Source of the DNA: Trichoplax sp. H2 | Taxonomy: Eukaryota; Placozoa; Uniplacotomia; Trichoplacea | DNA: 64,000 nucleotides | Direction of reading: 5' to 3' | Assembly (NCBI GenBank): GCA_003344405.1 | Contig: NOWV01000006.1 | Span: 434,001-498,000, forward strand | Shown: in pieces, positions 12,187 to 28,617 of the stretch | Layout of the letters: each line of letters opens with the position of its first letter | Position numbering within the stretch: position 1 is the stretch's first letter | Position numbers and translations under genes: made by a program | Notes under the pieces: model-generated | Seen by the model: only the letters and a program-made list of their open reading frames with translations | The model's database searches: none | Told to the model about the DNA's origin: nothing

Positions 12187-13309
12187 TTTCCAGTGTAATG
12201 AATTTTGTAAATGAGGAAGGCGATAGGCTGCACAAATATATTATGCCTATTCAATCCAATGATGATAGTCAGTTGCACTGTTGATATATAATTTAGAACC
12301 ATACTTAAAAATGTTAAGTAGTCTAATACCTTTTATATTCGATAAACATGTTACTTGCATTAATTGTTCACTAAAGCTGTTAATTAACTGATTGCAATTT
12401 TATCGTCACTCTACTAAATTGCATAGTATATTAGCAACTATATGAAGTGCCTTTAGCAGTAAAATGATGTGAGCAGACCTAGCAGGTACTATTGATATCA
12501 TATTTATTATTAAACTACACTGTTATATCATCTTTCAAGGATGCAGAATTATCTAATTCTCTTCATGTTAATCGATAAGGGGTTGCTATTCAACGATGAT
12601 GTTGCTGAAAGTAACCTTACTTTAACAGTAAGCTGTTTTGTGTGATAAGTAGATTAAGATTAGAAACAAGCTGGTGCTATAAAGAAATCGCTTACCAGAT
12701 TAATACTAGTTAGATACGTGTATACTATGAGTTATAACACAGCTTAATGAATGGTGTAAACGATATTCTCATTTACTATCGTTTTAGTATTTTGAGAAAC
12801 AATTTGTACAACTGTTAAATCAGTGGCGATATTTTTAGGAAAAGGTGTTCTTCGGTAACAATAAATAATTATAATTTGAAAGATGTGTATAGTATGGCTC
12901 TAGATGGGTTAATTGTAATGTCTCATCAAGTACATTCCTTACTATATAGCTAGCACTGTGGCAATAATATCCGTTTATCATGGTAACATATTTTCTATCC
13001 CCTTTGGTGTAAAATTACAAATCGGTAAACTGAAAATTACTTTACACAGTCTGCGATATTAAATCGCTCTTACAGTATCATAATGACTTTGAGTCCTAAT
13101 TCTTCGAAAAATGATTGGCACTAACAATTACATCTACATATCAAGATGTTAATTGAGATAGTCACCCGTCTCTTCACACTACACAATTTGTATGGTTGCA
13201 ATTCCACAAAGGGTATATAAACGCTAACTGAACTTTTCTTACTACAAGCTTAAGTGATTTTTCGAATAGAAATTTCTGTAGGAAACGACGATAATTCAAA
13301 TTCTTCATC
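12187..13309. other. Non-coding, no feature seen
   Basis: AT-rich spacer between VMA21 and the secreted-protein gene. It presumably holds the VMA21 3' UTR and the promoter of the next gene. No repeat unit or RNA gene is seen. Confidence 0.4.
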
Positions 13310-14379
13310 ATGCAAATAATATCTACAATCATCGTTTGTGCTTTTATCTTTGGTAGTGTTAGCACCCGAAAACTAGAGCATAAACTATCCAAGCGCTCAG
13401 GTAAGAATACAGGTAAAAATTTCGTATCTGTAAAACTGACGCATGACTATGACAAGTACATCGAAATTGCTAAGCTTGCTAAATTGCTAACAGTCGATCG
13501 GTGGTAACTTTATTATCAATCTGCCTGTAGCTAGGAAGATCTTAGACGAGATTTTGTCGCTAATTTTATCAATTCTATTGCTATAAATCTTCAGGCTATT
13601 CAAACGTAGCTGGAATCTTTCCTGGAGGTTACGGCGGTCCTGGTTATGGAAAATGTATCACAAAGGTAGTTGCAACAACCACCTTACCTCCATCGACACA
13701 ACTAACTACCGTTATTGTACCAACGGTCTCTACGGTTACTGACATTAGACGTATAACCAAGACTCAACGCGAAATATTTACCATGACTAACATTGTTACC
13801 GATACAGAAACTGAATTTTTGACGGAAACAGCGACTCAAACTTCTACCATCGAGGCTACTGTTCCTGTGACTTTGACAGAAGTAGCGACTAAAACCAAGT
13901 TTATTAGTGTTCCAATATACCGAAATTATCATCGACCTCAAGCTGTCTATGGCTATGCGTATCTGACACAAACTCTAATTAAGACAAAGTTGGTGCCAAC
14001 TACGTCTACAGCAACTCAAGTTTTGACTTCTGTAATAACGTCAAGAGATATTTCTACAATTATGTTAACAGATACGTTAACGCAGACCCAAACTGAAACA
14101 GAGACAGAACTGCAGACTGAAACGGAAACAGAAACAGACACTGTTACAGCAACAGAAACCATGTTACTTACTCAGACAGAAACAGACACAAGTACAGAGA
14201 CAGAAACGGAAACAGAAACAGAAACACAAGTGGAAACATCCATCTCCACAACTACGCGTCAAATTCCAACTGTTGTGCCGACAACAGTGGTTGTTACTGC
14301 CTATCGCTATCACACTGTTACCGTAGGAAGTCATAAAGGCTATGGCCATGGATACGGTAGTGGTTTTACTGGCTACTGA
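13310..14379 (+). CDS. Secreted Thr/Glu-repeat protein, family unknown
   Basis: Exons 13310-13400 and 13595-14379 join in frame (gtaagaa donor, cttcag acceptor) to 291 residues. I do not recognise the family. A signal peptide is clear: MQIISTIIVCAFIFGSVST, then KLEHKLSKRSG, where KR could be a dibasic processing site. The mature part is dominated by Thr at every second position. The middle has mixed TxT pairs; the later part is nearly pure (TE)n/(TQ)n, for example TETETETETQ. It ends in a Gly/Tyr/His stretch, KGYGHGYGSGFTGY. I count two Cys in the whole product, one in the signal peptide and one near residue 50. Regular Thr alternation would put all Thr on one face of a beta strand and offers many O-glycosylation sites. 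A mucus, matrix or adhesive role is inference only. Antisense open frames over it are repeat shadows. Confidence 0.75.
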
Positions 14380-15108
14380 AATCTGATAAAACTGCCATGA
14401 GTAGCTGCGCCTATTATATATTAATATTAACATGATGTATCCAGTTAACTCATATTCGAGAAATAGAGTAATGCGTAAACTATTTTCCTGCTAACGAGCT
14501 AAGGACTAATAACTTGATATCATCTGCACAACATAGCTTATTGTCATTCTGTATTGAAATTTCAATATGATATCTGACTAAATAAAAAGAGAGTAATATT
14601 GATAAGGTAATCAACTCTTTTCTGTTACAGTTATTGTGAGTCTGTTGCCTACCAATAGTGAAAGTTTACAAATAGTAATCCTAGAGTTATGTGTTATATT
14701 GTATATCTGCAAATTGTCCAAATTGGTCATTTCTATGGTAACTAAAGCTGGACAGGTTCTGTCCATCTGTGCCTTCATGCTACTGATTCGTAGTACTGAT
14801 GTAAGTACTGTACTGTACAGTGTACAGTACACAGTACAGGGTGTAGTTACTGTAGTATACTGGAGTTGATGGCGGCACACATAGCACTAGTAATACTAGT
14901 ACACATTAGACCAGTTTGCGATAGCATACTGCCATATTGCACTTTCTACAGTACCGTACTGTACTGTACAGTACTTGATAGCGGCTATAAATTGGTTTCC
15001 TATAGTAACCAGTTGAACCAGCTTCCGAGAGCGCGAGTACGGACGATCTCCACTGCAATTACGAAAGTTTTTCATGCTAAAATTGCTGAAAAATCGAAGT
15101 AAATCCAA
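14380..15108. other. Intergenic spacer ahead of SUGT1
   Basis: Contains a GTAC-palindrome tract near 14800-14975 and presumably the SUGT1 promoter and 5' UTR. The open frames on both strands here (14611-15144) follow the palindromic tract and have no protein-like features. Confidence 0.45.
14800..14975. repeat. GTAC-palindrome tract
   Basis: Two clusters of tgtactgtacagtgtacagt-type sequence, at about 14803-14842 and 14950-14975, are joined by unique sequence. The units are self-complementary and could form hairpins. The same motif family recurs at six other places in this window. Confidence 0.8.
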
Positions 15109-17441
15109 ATGGATGCAGCAAAATATTGCAGGTAATGCAAGCATGCAATCAGAGCTAGATCACAACACTGACTGAATAGAGATTTATTCATTGGAATGGT
15201 ATCTAATAATAATATTATTGGTGGTGATCAATGATAGCTGTGACAAAGGCAATTACTTCTGCCTCAGCACCTAGAAAGGGTCAATGTTCAGATATGGGCT
15301 AATTTGATGTATTTATATTGCACTGTTGTTGTAGTTGCGGTAATGAAGCTTTCGTCGATGATAATTATGAGGAAGCCATTGAGGTATCAAGTTTTTTAAT
15401 AGTCATTTTGGTATAAGAAATTTACCGAGTGCTATACGTCCTTGACATGATTGTTATGGCCGCACTTACAGCTATACTCAAAAGCGATCGAAAAAGACAA
15501 CACTATTGCTGAATATTACACTAAGCGTGCTACAGCATTAATTAAGGTCAAGAGATATCAAGGTAAGCTTGGTGGAACGCAAAGTGGGCATTAGACTACG
15601 CACTTACTTACGAATATATGCCGATATACGGTACTGATACAGCATATCGAAATTATTACTCATCTAAAGATTACTGTATATAGACGAGTTGACGTATAGA
15701 CTCAGTAGAGACGCAGAGAATATCTTAACAATGCTACTTGATTTTATATACTGATTAATTAATCATCTTTTATAGAGGCTATTAAGGATGCCGATGATGC
15801 AATTCGGATTGATGCAACAAATTGGAAATCATATCTCAGGAAAGGGTAATTGAACTTATGTTACTTAGCGATAGCATCTTTTTCCCTATCTTGTGAATGC
15901 AATGATGCTATACATGCTTAAATGCATCATGACTTATCTTCCTCTTAATTGCATGAACGTTTGATAACGGTGCTTTTTAAATACTTTTAGAATTGGATTA
16001 TATCACATTCGTGATTACAGTAACGCTAAAGAAGCATTCTTACGCGGTCAAGAAGTCAATGGCAATGAGGAATCGTTTGCTATGTGGATCGATAAATGTA
16101 CTGCTGGTAAGAATTTAACTTCGTTGAAATATGAACTTTTTCCAATATCACATTCAGAATTTATAATCATGAAAATATTTTGCTAATTTTAATTAAATGC
16201 ACAGAATTGGGCCAGCAATCTAATGACAACCCTTCTGATCTTGCACAAGTACAGTACTTATGTATTCAAAGGCTCTTTTTGAATTTGTGCTCAATTAAAC
16301 GACTAAATATTGTTATCTCTACACTCTATAAAGTTATTTTCAATGATTAAATGTGTCTTACTAAGAGCCCAACTATAAATAATTTATAAATGCATTTAGA
16401 AATCAAATAAAGCTGTTACTGAGACCGATAATGCTGCCGCTGAAGTGGTAACTGTCGTATCAGCTTCACCTAAGATCAGGTACTGGATGATCTGTATGAA
16501 AATTGATATCTCTGTAGCTATTCTCATGTTATAATTTTATCAATTCTACGAAAGGCACGATTGGTATCAAACACAAACTACAGTTACTATAGATATTTTA
16601 AGCAAAAAGGTTAATCCAAGAGATTTTTCGATCGATTTTGACGCAAATTCTGTTCAAGTGACTTTCCAGGATCAGCATGGAAACAGTAGAACAATATCTT
16701 TTAATTTATGTCATGATATTATCCCAAGTCAGTCAAAAGCAAAGATATTAACCACAAAGGTAAGTCAGAAAAAGTATTGCAATGGAGAAAAAAATCAAAT
16801 TTTAATTGTAATTGTTGATTAATTAATTTTATTTATTAGATAGAAATTCGATTGAAGAAAGCAGAAGGGATACAGTGGACTAATTTAACTAAAAGTGATC
16901 CCGATGAAAGTAAGGGAAAATTTAATCCATAGATATTGTTGTAATTGCTACTCAAATCAAATTTTAATCCGTTAACGCTAACAAAGAATAATATCTTCAC
17001 TTTTGAAAATCTCGAAATTGTAGAAGCAACAAAGATTCGCACTTATCCTTCATCAAATCGTGGTACGAAAGATTGGGATAAAATAGAAGCTGAAATTAAA
17101 CAAGAAGAAAAGGAGACAAAGCTTGAAGGCGATGCAGCACTAAATCAATTATTCCAACAAATTTATGGTGATGGTAGTGATGATGTTAAGCGGGCAATGA
17201 TGAAATCATTTGTGAGCATATTTTAAATACTGCATACGTATATACTGTATTTGAATTCCGGATAGGATCGTTTACTCGCGTTATATTACCGAAAACGAAT
17301 TCGCTATTTTTTTATGATGCTTAATATAATTAGGTTGAATCAAAAGGAACAGTACTAAGCACCAATTGGGGCGAGGTCAAAGAGAAAAATATTGACTGTA
17401 AACCACCGGACGGAATGGAATTTCGTAAATATGACCAATAA
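15109..17441 (+). CDS. SUGT1: SGT1 co-chaperone
   Basis: Eleven exons join in frame to 347 residues (human about 333-365): 15109-15131, 15335-15383, 15472-15562, 15776-15845, 15991-16106, 16205-16248, 16400-16479, 16555-16759, 16840-16909, 17024-17211, 17334-17441. SGT1 links Hsp90 to client complexes such as the SCF ligase, kinetochore proteins and NLR-type sensors. The N-terminal third is a TPR array ([31 protein letters not shown]). The CS domain, which binds Hsp90, starts near residue 157 with [17 protein letters not shown] and runs to [14 protein letters not shown]. The C-terminal SGS domain holds [19 protein letters not shown] and STNWGEV. The first coding exon is only 23 nt. It converges on HSPA4. 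Confidence 0.96.
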
Positions 17442-19118
17442 TAACAGGATAGTGGATTAAACAGCTATGATTTTGACAATCTAATCATAAACAATGTCAG
17501 TTTAATAACTCTTATAATTATTAGAAGATTTCGATTCATAGTAAATGCATCCTTTGTCTCGAAACTCTTCATTATTATGTACGTGCCAACAAAGTATATT
17601 GTATAGCAGTTGTTATTAGCTCAGATAGCTTCTGCTTGAAATGTTTACAAGTATTACGTTTGTACTACTAATATCTCCAAGGCTGTTAATATTTAGGACA
17701 CTACAATGTCATTGTTTGCGGTTAAATAAATGATTGACACCATACTGAATTTGTACGCTAGAAACGTTACCTGTCATTATATTTTAAATTTTGTACATTG
17801 TGATAACTACAAACATAAAAATAAAGGATACAAATGATAGTGTCGAACTATGTTAGACTTCATAAATTCTACTACGGAAATGGATAATCTCTTTTTTCTA
17901 TGTTAACCTATAGTTAGTTTTATTGGCGCTAATCGTAGTAATTATCTGTACGGTAGCAAATTGTGAACAATACAATAACTTTGTCAAACAAGAAGTAGTA
18001 ATTAAATACTTACGCAGAACAAATTGCATGATAGTAAACCCTTCTATTACAATTAAATCGGTAAACCGTCGCACAATTATTGTTTTATAAACTGTACCAT
18101 TTTGATGCAACAGTGCTGTATTTATGCAGGGCACAAGTACTGAAGCATGTACAATTCATATTTATCGTAAACTATGGGACTGTATAAGATTGGTTTATAA
18201 GCGTACTTGAAATAGGTGCGAGGCTCTAGGATTGCAATACGTAATAAATTAACCTGTAAACTTTGCAGTTGCTCTAACTAAGTACAGTATTAAAGTAGCC
18301 TATCACTGTCATAGAACATCGTCGTCTATTCACTTTGATGATGCGATTTTTAATATACAAGAGATGCTTGCAAAGGTTAGTAGTTACTACAGTAGCTCAT
18401 CAGAGTCAAATACAATTTTATCTTACGAATACTCAAATCGCGATTGCAATTGAAAGGGCAAAGTAAAATTTCTAAAATATTGATAATTTTAGAGATGAAA
18501 ATAATTTTTGTTGTACGTACTACAACCTAAGGCATTGGTAACTAAATTCTTCTACAATTTATTGACGTACATATGAGTAATTATCGTGAAAAGGGGCTAC
18601 ATAGACAGCAAGATACCCGTTATATGTGGTCATTGTAAACGATACAGTATCATCAAATCTCATTCGTTGCAATGACGTACGACTCAATAAACAAAGCACG
18701 GTACCCCAAGCGACAGACGAGTACTATCACAGTACTACATATGACAAAACATCAGTTACCGTCCATTGATGATTTAATATAGAACTATGCAACAATAAAT
18801 CAGAAATGAAGTCTTTTCAACCTATGAAGGTATTGAATAGTCATTACCATATAAGCATACAGCGATAAGAAATCACAGCAAAGCGATCTAATAGTTAATT
18901 TTTTTCTTTAACAAAGTGTTAAACCTGCCATGATGCAACAAGTTTGCTCTTGAGAATAGGAACTTAATAAACCCTCACTGGTATAAGAGGTATTTTTCCG
19001 AAGTATGTACCATTAACCGAATTTACCAAAACTTCTAAGCATATCAATTATTGCGACAAGTATATCAAATAGCATAGATAGCATAGCATGTCCAGTAGTT
19101 CGATTGTAACACTATAAA
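17442..19118. other. Intergenic spacer between convergent genes
   Basis: 1.7 kb between the ends of SUGT1 and HSPA4, holding both 3' regions. A 78-codon open frame at 17898-18134 on the minus strand has no recognisable content. No clear repeat or RNA gene. Confidence 0.4.
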
Positions 19119-19122
19119 TTTA

Positions 19123-19124
<2 letters not shown>
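19119..19124 (-). terminator. Poly(A) signal overlapping the HSPA4 stop codon
   Basis: On the minus strand the stop codon TAA is followed at once by TAAATT, so AATAAA begins inside the stop codon. If used, the 3' UTR would be only a few tens of bases. A second in-frame TAA is formed as well. No stronger signal is seen just downstream. Confidence 0.4.
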
Positions 19125-24431
<5,307 letters not shown>

Positions 24432-24568
24432 ACTTTTAATCGTTCTATCTATCTAAAGCCAAGGCTAGAAGAATGTTCTCGAAATTGCACGAGACTCACT
24501 GGCCGCTATCATTTTTGAAACCTTTCTACAGTACTTACTATTCAGGTTACAGTTCATGTGTCGTCAAT

Positions 24569-24595
24569 CACTCGTGGTGCCTTCCACCACGAGTG
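24569..24595. repeat. Perfect 11-bp hairpin
   Basis: cactcgtggtg and its reverse complement flank a 5-base loop, ccttc. The same hairpin is in copy 2 at 25111-25137. It is GC-richer than its surroundings and sits just before a GTAC tract. Function unknown; it is not a tRNA arm. Confidence 0.8.
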
Positions 24596-24609
24596 CACTT
24601 TTAAAAGGC

Positions 24610-24745
24610 ACAATAATCGCGGACAGTGTACTGTACAGTACAGTACCGAGGCGTACCGTACAGTACAGTACAGTAGGCAAGCAATTGAAATGCAATCTCC
24701 ACATTTCTAGTCTACAGTACTGTACAGTACAGTTACTGAAATGTC
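24610..24745. repeat. GTAC-palindrome tract
   Basis: Runs of gtactgtacagtacagta surround the inverted element taccgaggcgtaccgta. The tract lies inside duplication A copy 1; copy 2 has the matching tract at about 25165-25235. Confidence 0.8.
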
Positions 24746-24953
24746 ATTTCAGGTCCGTCTTTTAGACTGTTTTTCTGTCCGTGGCCGTACCTGCTTTACT
24801 ATACTGTACAGTTGTCACAAACTTATGTTGCGAACTACTACACTAAACTAATAGATTACTTATGCCTTGCTCCACTACACCTGGAGATCTACTGTATGGT
24901 AGTTCTTTACTACTTTCGGTCACTTACCAATATGATCCATTAGCTAAATACTG

Positions 24954-24973
24954 NNNNNNNNNNNNNNNNNNNN
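24954..24973. other. Assembly gap (20 N)
   Basis: Exactly 20 N. Sequences on its two sides are copies of each other (duplication A), so the gap is probably artificial. Confidence 0.99.
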
Positions 24974-25458
24974 ACTTTTAATCGTTCTATCTATCTAAAG
25001 CCAAGGCCGGAAGAATGTTCTCGAAATTGCACGAGACTCACTGGCCGCTATCATTTTTGAAACCTTTCTACAGTACTTACTATTCAGATTACAGTCCATG
25101 TGTCGTCAATCACTCGTGGTGCCTTCCACCACGAGTGCACTTCTAAAAGGCACAATAATCGTGGACAGTGTACAGTACCGAGGCGTACCGTACAGTACTG
25201 TACAGTGTACAGTACAGTACAGTACAGTACAGTTACTGAAATGTCATTTCAGGTCCGTCTTTTAGACTGTTTTTCTGTCCGTGGCCGTACCTGCTTTACT
25301 ATACTGTACAGTTGTCACAAACTTATGTTGCGAACTACAGTACTACACTAAACTAATAGATTACTTATGCCTTGCTCCACTACACCTGGAGATCTACTGT
25401 ATGGTAGTTCTTTACTACTTTCGGTCACTTACCAATATGATCCATTAGCTAAATACTG
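24974..25458. repeat. Gap-flanking duplication A, copy 2
   Basis: Second copy of 24432-24953. It includes the hairpin at 25111-25137 and the GTAC tract near 25165-25235. Its last 64 bases are also the start of duplication B copy 1. Confidence 0.9.
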
Positions 25459-26473
25459 ACAAAATCTATTTAAGTAGCAAGTACGGTGCTTTGCTCCGTA
25501 ACAACAGTGTACAGTACCTTTATATCTCATACGTAATGCAGTGCGCAAATTGGGCTATGAGGGCAATCTCTTTCAGTTCCATTCCGCGGTACGTTTTACT
25601 GTACTGAAGAAGACCTACAGTATGTACTGTACTGTACACTGTACTGTACAGTATAGTACCTGATACAGTACTGTAGAGAACAATATACAGTATTGTACTG
25701 TACTGTAGGTCTTCTTGAGCACACTGTACTGTAAACGGATGCCTGGAAGCCTGGAACCTCTCAGAAGTCCCTACTGATACTGATACCATACTGTATGATT
25801 CGAGGAATTTCCAGCAAAGTAACCCAACATTGGAAGATACACGATTGTAGTTTTTAACAACAACCCTAAATACGGAGGGACTTCGAAAAGGAAATTCAAA
25901 CTCCCGACTGCGTACAGCAATTTCTAGGCAGAGCTGAGACTTCACTTCCTTTATCCTTTCCCTAGGACTACAACTTTCCATCATCCTTTCATTACACTTT
26001 CACCAGGAATGTTACGCGTATAATGACGATCATTGCTAGTTGCAGAGGTAGCTCTTACTAAACTGACTGTAGCCAAACTATCCAAACTATTACAGCAAAA
26101 CTCATCATTTAGATACTCTTAGCAACACAATCATATCTTGCCAATTAACTCGCAACATCAGTTCTAAATTATTTATCGTGCGATCTATGGTATTCATAAT
26201 TGCCCCTTCTGATTAAGGCGTCACAATACAAATCTCACAGTTTTCCATACCATATTGAGCGGAGCAGAGTCTGTTGATCCCTTGAAATCGAATAGGTTCA
26301 CTACAGTATAGAGAATTATAGATATTTGCAATAGAATTGCTATGATACGTACTGTAATCATCTCTACCAATAGTCACTTCTACACAAACTGCAATGTAAT
26401 AACGTACAAGTTAAAACTATTCTGTCTAGAGATAATAACCGTAAACTCTTATTTTAGAGCAGAGGGACAACTC
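25395..26473. repeat. Gap-flanking duplication B, copy 1
   Basis: Near-identical to 26494-27993 except for one block: 68 bp here (25543-25610) is replaced in copy 2 by 463 bp. It ends at a 20-N gap. It includes a GTAC tract at about 25612-25735 bounded by inverted copies of gaagaagacctacag. Confidence 0.9.
25612..25735. repeat. GTAC tract bounded by inverted repeats
   Basis: The left end reads gaagaagacctacagta and the right end tactgtaggtcttcttga, its near reverse complement, with GTAC-palindromic sequence between. This is a foldback arrangement of roughly 120 bp. The matching element in duplication B copy 2 is at about 27121-27245. Confidence 0.75.
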
Positions 26474-26493
26474 NNNNNNNNNNNNNNNNNNNN
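26474..26493. other. Assembly gap (20 N)
   Basis: Exactly 20 N, with the two flanks duplicating each other (duplication B). Confidence 0.99.
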
Positions 26494-27993
26494 TACTGTA
26501 TGGTAGTTCTTTACTACTTTCGGTCACTTACCAATATGATCCATTAGCTAAATACTGACAAAATCTATTTAATTAGCAAGTACGGTGCTTTGCTCCGTAA
26601 CAACAGTGTACACTGTACAGTACCTTTATATCTCATACTGTACGTAATGCAGTACTGAATAGTACTGTGGACGTTAGCCAGCTTTAATGAACGAACGTAC
26701 GAACGTCCAATTTGAACGTCGGACGTTCATTGAACGTACCAACGTACACAGTGTACAGTGTTAACACTACAGTATATAGTGTACACTGTACAGTACAGTA
26801 CGGTATAAGACTATACTATACTGTACAGTACACTGTACATACAGTAGTACAGTACGTAACAGCGTACAGTATACTGTAGTCATGACTCTGAAATACAAAG
26901 TGTTGTAAAAGACGTTTGTACTACTGTACTGTACAGTATGTACAGTATAGTATTGGGGTGGGATTATACAAACTGACTGTATACACTGTACTGTACACTG
27001 TACACTGTACAGTACAGTTCGTCGACGTCCGATCTGACAACGAACGTACTGTACATACCGAACGTCCAAAATCGAACGTCCGTTGGACGTCCAATCGCTC
27101 GACGTCTACAGCACTAGTACTGAAGAAGACCTACAGTATGTACTGTACTGTACACTGTACTGTATACTGTAGTACCTGATACAGTAGAGAACAGTATACT
27201 GTACTACACAGTACAGTACTGTACTGTACTGTAGGTCTTCTTGAACACACTGTACTGTAAACGGATGCCTGGAAGCCTGGAACCTCTCAGAAGTCCCTAC
27301 TGATACTGATACCATACTGTATGATTCGAGGAATTTCCAGCAAAGTAACCCAACATTGGAAGATACACGATTGTAGTTTTTAACAACAACCCTAAATACG
27401 GAGGGACTTCGAAAAGGAAATTCAAACTCCCGACTGCGTACAGCAATTTCTAGGTAGAGCTGAGACTTCACTTCCTTTATCCTTTCCCTAGGACTACAAC
27501 TTTCCATCATCCTTTCATTACACTTTCACCAGGAATGTTACGCATATAATGACGATCATTGCTAGTTGCAGAGGTAGCTCTTACTAAACTGACTGTAGCC
27601 AAACTATCCAAACTATTACAGCAAAACTCATCATTTAGATACTCTTATCAACACAATCATATCTTGCCAATGAACTCGCAACATCAGTTCTAAATTATTT
27701 ATCGTGCGATCTATGGTATTCATAATTGCCGCGTCTGATTAAGGCGTCACAATGCAAATCTCACAGTTTTCCATATTGAGCGGAGCAGAGTCTGCTGATC
27801 CCTTGAAATCGAATAGGTTCACTACAGTATAGAGAATTATAGATATTGCAATAGAATTGCTATGATACGTACTGTAATCATCTCTACCAATAGTCACTTC
27901 TACACAAACTGCAATGTAATAACGTACAAGTTAAAACTATTCTGTCTAGAGATAATAACCGTAAACTCTTATTTTAGAGCAGAGGGACAACTC
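26494..27993. repeat. Gap-flanking duplication B, copy 2
   Basis: Second copy of 25395-26473, with a 463-bp private block at 26654-27116. It continues without a break into unique sequence toward MOSPD2, so this copy is probably the one in true position. Confidence 0.9.
26654..27116. mobile_element. Candidate insertion, GAACGTCC-bearing GTAC-rich block
   Basis: Present in copy 2 of duplication B and replaced by 68 unrelated bases in copy 1. Both ends carry clusters of gaacgtcc and ggacgtt words (26669-26745 and 27013-27107), in direct and inverted order. The centre is almost entirely GTAC palindromes. There is no open frame for a transposase. It could be a non-autonomous foldback element or an expanded satellite patch; the call as mobile is inference. 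Confidence 0.4.
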
Positions 27994-28617
27994 AGAGCTT
28001 TATTAAGCTGAGCAGATTAACAAATCCATTTATCATCATGACTCAGAATAGGATACAATATTACCGCAGAATGCTACTCTGATAAAAGATAAATATTACC
28101 GTAATAGCATAACACATGTTTCTTTCCCGTACAACCAAATATTGAAACATCTAATTGGTTACCTTACATCATAATTTCACACTTCCTTTAGACGTGATAT
28201 AAAATCAGTCAAAATAATTAACGGCTAAATCTTATAGTGATCAATAGAACATATATATACTGTACATTTCAAAGTACTGAAATTGCAGCCATAGTAATAT
28301 AGTATGTACAGATTTGAAATGTAATGATACGCAATTGATTTGCCTTAAAATTGAGACATCAAAAATTTGAAATTATACATCCAATATACCAAGTATTCAT
28401 GGTATAAAGTTACTAAAAGCCTTATGACGAAATCCAATAATACAATTCCTATCATAAGACTACCTATTCTGTCAGTTTTACACAGAAAGATGCCATAATT
28501 AAGCACAGCATGGTATACAAATCACTGACGGAAATAATGACAATAAAAAGAAAAATATCAACAATCCAAAGCAGCAACGACCGTATGATGCTACTCCAAA
28601 ACGATAACGGTTGTAGG
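27994..28617. other. Intergenic spacer downstream of MOSPD2
   Basis: AT-rich unique sequence, presumably including the MOSPD2 3' UTR. The 103-codon minus-strand frame at 28499-28810 has a hydrophobic end but loses to the proven frame of the MOSPD2 last exon, which it overlaps. Confidence 0.4.

Larger units (their letters stand above)
24432..24953. repeat. Gap-flanking duplication A, copy 1
   Basis: Near-identical to 24974-25458 and separated from it by exactly 20 N. Copy 1 holds about 40 bp (near 24674-24712) absent from copy 2, and the GTAC tracts differ in length. This is the pattern of two alleles, or two overlapping contig ends, placed side by side. Confidence 0.9.

Noticed and set aside
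13702-14433. Antisense open frames across the Thr-repeat gene
   Set aside because: They mirror the repetitive coding strand; the plus strand has the signal peptide and a working splice junction.
25520-25984. 154-codon minus-strand frame whose first 88 codons recur at 27106-27510
   Set aside because: It recurs only because the whole segment is duplicated around a gap. The downstream half runs into GTAC repeats and the sequence resembles no protein; the one amino-acid difference near the start fits allelic drift.
26767-27179. Overlapping frames on both strands rich in Tyr, Cys, Thr and Val
   Set aside because: GTAC palindromes lack stop codons in several frames and translate to low-complexity sequence on both strands.
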